A DNA stretch of 64,000 nt from an uncultured Lachnospiraceae bacterium (GTDB lineage: Bacteria; Bacillota; Clostridia; Lachnospirales; Lachnospiraceae): NCBI GenBank assembly GCA_910586315.1, contig CAJUIP010000011.1, positions 19,185 to 83,184 on the forward strand, read 5' to 3'. Each line of letters starts with the position of its first letter. Position 1 is the first letter of the stretch. Shown in pieces: positions 60,380-64,000 of this stretch. The notes below the pieces were generated by a model. That model was not told the origin of the DNA. It worked only from the letters and a program-made list of their open reading frames with translations, and did no database searches. The translations under genes and the position numbers were made by a program.

Positions 60380-61384
60380 ATGGAATATACAACTTTAGGA
60401 AATACAAAGATACAAGTCTCCAGATTATGCATCGGCTGTATGAGTTTCGGCAAAGCCGGGACTATGCATGATTGGACACTGAATGAGGCAGAAACAGAGG
60501 ATGTGGTCAAACATGCTCTTTCTCTGGGAATTAACTTTTTTGACACCGCCAATAGCTATTCCGCCGGAACCAGCGAAGAATACCTGGGGCATGCGTTGAA
60601 GAAAAACATTGGATGTGACAAAGTAGTCATTGCTTCCAAAGTCTATTTCAATCCCGGCAGGCTGTCCGCCGCAGCTATCCACAGAGAAATCGACAAAACC
60701 TTGAAGCGTTTGGGAACGGATTACCTTGATCTGTATATCATCCACCGCTTTGATTATGACACGCCAATAGAAGAAACGATGGAGACTCTGAATGATCTGG
60801 TCAAGGCCGGCAAGGTGCGGGCATTGGGCGCATCCGCCATGTACGGCTATCAGTTTTACAATATGCAGCTTGCCGCCCGCGACCACGGTTTTGCACAGTT
60901 TCAGGCCATGGAAAACCACTACAATCTTCTCTACCGCGAAGATGAACGGGAGCTGATTCCCATTTGTAAGCAAATGGGAGTATCCCTTATGCCATACAGT
61001 CCGTTAGCAGCCGGGCATCTGACACGGCCTCAGTGGAATACTGACACGCTGCGTAGCAGGACTGACCGGGTTGCCATGGGTAAATATGACCGCACAGAAG
61101 AACAGGATATGCAAATTGTCCTGAGGGTGCATGAACTTGCAGAGCGTCACGGCGTAAAAATGCAGCAGATCGCACTGGCATGGCACTGGGCAAAAGGCGT
61201 TGCTTCTCCAATTGTCGGAGCAACGAAAGTGCATTATCTGGACGATGCCGTGGGAGCCTTGAAGGTAAATTTGACAACAGAGGAAATCCGTTATCTGGAA
61301 GAACCTTACCTTCCCCACCGAATTGTGGGTGCCATTGACCACAACCCTGCAGACGGCATCATCCTGTTGGATGAAAAGAAATAA
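60380..61384 (+). CDS. Aldo/keto reductase
   Basis: 334 residues from ATG 60380. TIM-barrel features: CIGCMSFGK, INFFDTANSYSAGTSEEYLG with the catalytic Asp and Tyr, KVVIASKVYF (Lys), YIIHRFDYDTP (His). The NADPH-binding end is VASPIVGATKVHYLDDAV. It reduces carbonyl compounds. It is downstream of the flavodoxin and CMD genes; its own AGGAAAC site is present. Confidence 0.93.
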   Translation: MEYTTLGNTKIQVSRLCIGCMSFGKAGTMHDWTLNEAETEDVVKHALSLGINFFDTANSYSAGTSEEYLGHALKKNIGCDKVVIASKVYFNPGRLSAAAIHREIDKTLKRLGTDYLDLYIIHRFDYDTPIEETMETLNDLVKAGKVRALGASAMYGYQFYNMQLAARDHGFAQFQAMENHYNLLYREDERELIPICKQMGVSLMPYSPLAAGHLTRPQWNTDTLRSRTDRVAMGKYDRTEEQDMQIVLRVHELAERHGVKMQQIALAWHWAKGVASPIVGATKVHYLDDAVGALKVNLTTEEIRYLEEPYLPHRIVGAIDHNPADGIILLDEKK

Positions 61385-61414
61385 TTCATATATAATTATT
61401 CATCAGGGATGAAA

Positions 61415-61800
61415 TTATGTTTTTTCGGACACCGGAATAAAGCGCCGTGCTACTTTTTCTGAAAAGAAGGTGATAAACGATCCCAGGCCCACAGCACAAA
61501 CCAGCGTTCCCACTCCGATAAACCCGCCCAGCAAAAATGCTGCAAGCGCACAGAGGGAATCCATCAGCAGACTGCACCACAAATACGGCACACCCATATC
61601 TGCTGTCTGATACAGGGCACAGGCCAGACTTAAAGTCACCACTCCTGCCATCATAAGCCATATTCTTGTATCAATCTCTGCCCGAACACCATTCTGCCAA
61701 AAACCAGAGGCAGTTTATGAAATAAACCAAGGGAAAAGTCCACCCCAAGCCGATTCCCAATTGTTATCATCAAAGCCGTGTGCGGATCGTTTCCCATAAG
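61415..61800 (-). pseudogene. Frameshifted YczE/YitT-type membrane protein remnant
   Basis: Minus-strand reading gives MGNDPHTALMITIGNRLGVD, then FHKLPLVFGRMVFGQRL, a stop, then in another frame MMAGVVTLSLACALYQTADM and FLLGGFIGVGTLVCAVGLG. Together they resemble the middle and end of YczE/YyaS membrane proteins. The frame change near 61657 and the lack of a start show it is broken. Confidence 0.7.
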
Positions 61801-61908
61801 AGACAATTTAAACAGCGTGACACCGACAGTATATCGAAACAGCGGTTAGAGTCCCGGCATCATTTTTTGATTTGCCAGCCACTCTATCTTCCTCTTTGCC
61901 TGTGCCGG

Positions 61909-62253
61909 TCATGGTATCATAATAATAAATTCTTCATCATATTCATCGTCCAGATCATCATACGTCATTCGAACTTCATCCTCCGACAGCCATTCTACAC
62001 TAAAAAATACAGTTTCCATAAAGCCGCCGCCCGGATAAGTCCAGATATGCTTTTTCCCAAACCATGTTTTTTTGTAAACATACGGCCGGCATACATGATC
62101 ATACTCCACAATAATCGTATTTGTACCCTGTGGCGAAGTATAGCTCTCCCGATATGAAACAAATAAAACATTGCAACAGCTTCGGCAAAAGCAAAAGACC
62201 AGGAAAAGAGCCGCTAACAGTATGATATGTTTTATTCGTCTACTCTTCATCAA
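61909..62253 (-). CDS. Small membrane-anchored or lipoprotein-like hypothetical (DUF5412-like)
   Basis: 114 residues. The N-terminus IILLAALFLVFCFCRSCCN is a membrane segment or lipoprotein signal. The outside part is beta-rich (GTNTIIVEYDHVCRPYVYKK, DEVRMTYDDLDDEYDEEF) and resembles small DUF5412-type proteins. GAGGGAAATTG lies upstream. Function unknown. Confidence 0.6.
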   Translation of the reverse strand: MMKSRRIKHIILLAALFLVFCFCRSCCNVLFVSYRESYTSPQGTNTIIVEYDHVCRPYVYKKTWFGKKHIWTYPGGGFMETVFFSVEWLSEDEVRMTYDDLDDEYDEEFIIMIP

Positions 62254-62358
62254 TTTCCCTCCTCACCTCTCATAACCTCCGGCATGATATGCTCCGCAAG
62301 ATACACACGATTCGCTTTGGTGTTTGTCTGCCTTTCGGGCGGACGCGAATCGGCGCAG

Positions 62359-62382
62359 ATATAATGTCTGACGACATTATAT
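62359..62382. repeat. Palindrome upstream of the broken acetyltransferase gene
   Basis: ATATAATGTC and GACATTATAT form a perfect 10-bp inverted repeat with a four-base loop, 26 bases before the ATG. It could be an operator overlapping a -10 box. Confidence 0.5.
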
Positions 62383-62407
62383 CATATTGAAATTTATGGA
62401 GGAACGA

Positions 62408-62626
62408 ATGGAAATTATAGAAATTACAAAGAGAACGCCGTCACTGATAGAACAGCTGGTTGTCGTATGGGAAAAATCCATAAAGGCAACGCATCTGTTT
62501 TTATCTGCTGGCGAAGTGGAAGAAATCAAAAAATATGTCCCCCAGGCTTTGAACAGAATTGCACATCTGATCATCGCCAGAGACGAAAGCAGCCGTCCCG
62601 TTGCGTTTATGGGAATCGAGTGTATC
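62408..62626 (+). pseudogene. GNAT acetyltransferase gene truncated by an IS630-family element
   Basis: From ATG 62408 (TGGAGG upstream), the frame gives EQLVVVWEKSIKATHLFLS and VAFMGIE, the first half of a GNAT N-acetyltransferase. The acetyl-CoA-binding half is absent: after about 62626 the DNA is the IS. The continuation beyond the right IS end is not recognisable either. Confidence 0.7.
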
Positions 62627-63888
62627 GTATCATTAATATTTAACATATCTGTCACTTCTATTATGAAGCGACAGATGAAATTATCGGATAAGGGGATATC
62701 AGCTTTTCTCTGGCATCTCCCGTTTGGAAATGCCACCGTATTTTAGCTTCATCACGATTGCGCTCTGTTTCCCATGCAGACAGTTCGTTTTTTAGTCTGG
62801 CAATTGTATCTATACGACGTGACAGGCATTGGCGTGTCATTACATTAAGCTCAATCTCGGCCATGTAAGCCAGCTCCCATGTTTGGGCGTATAATGGATT
62901 TCCAGATGCTTTATAATCCTTCTTGCTTCGGCTGGTGGAAATGCTTTGTAAAAGGACGCAGCTTTATGGGTATTAAAATTATCCATTACCAGAATGATTT
63001 TCTCGGCATCCGGGAACATCACATCTGATAAATATTTGATTTCCTGCGCCCAGCCAATCGCAGTGTGGTGTTCATGGACACTTACATGATGCTTTCCTCC
63101 AAGCGGTTCCACGAAAGCGAATATACTGCAGGTGCCGTTCCGCTTATATTCCGAATCGGTTTTCTGGTCATCACCGGGACGCATGGGTAACGGCTCTCTC
63201 ACATCTCCTAACAGCTGGTATGGCTTTTCATCCATGCAGACAACAGGACGTGCCGGATTGTATGGAAGTTCATAAACATCAATGACATCTTCCATACAGG
63301 CAACAAAATCAGCATCTTCTTTTGAGGGGATGCACCAGTAATCATTCATGTGAGGTCGAAGTTTATTTTTTTTAAAGCCCTGCCGATGGTATCTTTACTG
63401 ACTGGGACATCAAGCACTATTTTGCCTGTTCTTCCAACAGCCGGAGCGTCCAACGGGAATGGCCTTCTGGTGCCGGGCTGCATGCGATTTCGATGATACG
63501 AGCTTCTGCGCGTCCATCAAATTTCCGACGCGCCTGATCAGAATTCACATTACGGTTGAGTGAAGTAATGCCTTCAATCCCTTTTTCGGAATAAAGCTTC
63601 CCTGTATTGGTAACCGTAGCCATACAGACAGCATTTGTCTTAGCAGACTGTTCATGGGTAAGAATTTTGCCATGTGCCTCATCCAGATCAATGATAATCT
63701 GGCATCTGTTCCGAACTGTTTTAGAAGTTTTCTTTTTAAGCATAACGGATTTCAGCATTTTAAGTTCATCATCCGTTAATGAGATTTTGTATTTTTTAGG
63801 TCTTGCCATAGGAATCACCGCCGTTTCTTTTAGTATATCACGAAACGACTTGTCAAACCAGTAATATTTAACTATTTATCAATGATAC
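62627..63888 (-). mobile_element. IS630-family insertion sequence, decayed
   Basis: About 1.26 kb between GTATCATT (from 62627) and AATGATAC (to 63888), with TA at both ends as expected for IS630/Tc1-type target duplication. The ends are my best reading and not exact. It holds one broken transposase gene in the minus direction. A second IS630-like copy starts at 63985 in the opposite direction. Confidence 0.65.
62661..63818 (-). pseudogene. IS630-family transposase with three frameshifts
   Basis: Three pieces fit one protein. 63417-63818 gives MARPKKYKISLTDDEL and a helix-turn-helix region; 62840-63349 gives the DDE domain (ARPVVCMDEKPYQLLG, KIILVMDNFNTHKAASF, HYTPKHGSWL); 62661-62864 gives MAEIELNVMTRQCLSRRI and KIRWHF. 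Joining needs one base added near 63416, one in the A-run near 63370 and one near 62860. So the transposase is inactive unless these are read errors. Confidence 0.82.
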
Positions 63889-63984
63889 AGTGCACCAGTG
63901 TAGCAACTTGTTTATATTTAGCTAAATAATTATTCCATATAATGTCATCTTGTGTTATACTAAAAAGAAACGGTGGTGGCGATT

Positions 63985-64000
63985 ATGGCAAGACCTAAGA
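63985..64000 (+). CDS. Start of a second IS630-family transposase (runs off window)
   Basis: ATG at 63985 begins MARPK, the same start as the element at 62627-63888. The upstream ATACTAAAAAGAAACGG also matches that element's leader in inverted orientation, but with differences, so it is a diverged relative. Confidence 0.7.

Overview
The window looks like a chromosome segment of a gut-type Clostridia (most likely Lachnospiraceae). Evidence: Firmicutes-style ribosome binding sites (AGGAGG) with frequent TTG starts, a V-type (A/V) ATPase operon, SipW/TasA-like genes, LytTR/GHKL signalling, DUF1292 and TIGR01906 proteins. No rRNA is present, so the genus is not fixed.

Region 1 (1-24066, all minus strand) is one very long gene cluster with tight spacing and several ATGA overlaps. 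From its 5' end it encodes an RsbW-like kinase, a DUF1292 protein, a STAS antagonist, a CPBP protease, a VirD4/TraG ATPase, a membrane-anchored surface protein, two VirB6/TrbL-like channel proteins, a VirB4 ATPase, a solute-binding lipoprotein, a small charged protein, a second surface protein, a pilin-like VirB2/TrbC protein, a large lipoprotein and a cell-wall-repeat protein. It continues with a PI3/4-kinase-like protein (split by an in-frame amber codon), a phosphatase with a cyclic-nucleotide-binding domain, a metallo-beta-lactamase hydrolase and a CHASE2 nucleotide cyclase that runs off the window. I see no relaxase. I read it as a type IV secretion-like machine for proteins, wired to a cyclic-nucleotide and partner-switching circuit. 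Two proteins share a S-[FY]-x-E-L-x-x-R-E motif before a basic C-terminal tail and are effector candidates. This is the most novel part of the window.

Region 2 (24331-26587, plus) is a LytTR response regulator and GHKL kinase pair with a MITE-like repeat between them.

Region 3 (about 26660-37208) is an integrated filamentous phage (inovirus) in a tRNA-Lys gene. It has a repressor with an operator-embedded promoter, a structured non-coding leader, an ssDNA-binding-like protein, a run of small membrane or coat proteins (some with TTG starts), a Zot/pI ATPase, a rolling-circle Rep with a candidate origin, and a tyrosine integrase. The left junction carries the decayed 3' end of a second integrase, so elements once sat in tandem.

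Region 4 (37308-61384) is mostly housekeeping. It holds trxA, trmB, an SH3-domain membrane protein, a LysR regulator divergent from a nine-gene V-type ATPase operon, a DD-carboxypeptidase, an exonuclease, a phosphoesterase, a VOC protein, a SipW/TasA-like operon, a LexA-box-controlled zinc ribbon, a HAD phosphatase, and a LysR/flavodoxin/carboxymuconolactone decarboxylase/aldo-keto reductase group.

Region 5 (61415-64000) is decaying DNA: a frameshifted YczE-type membrane gene, an acetyltransferase gene cut by an IS630-family element whose transposase has three frameshifts, and the start of a second, divergent IS630 copy head-to-head with it.
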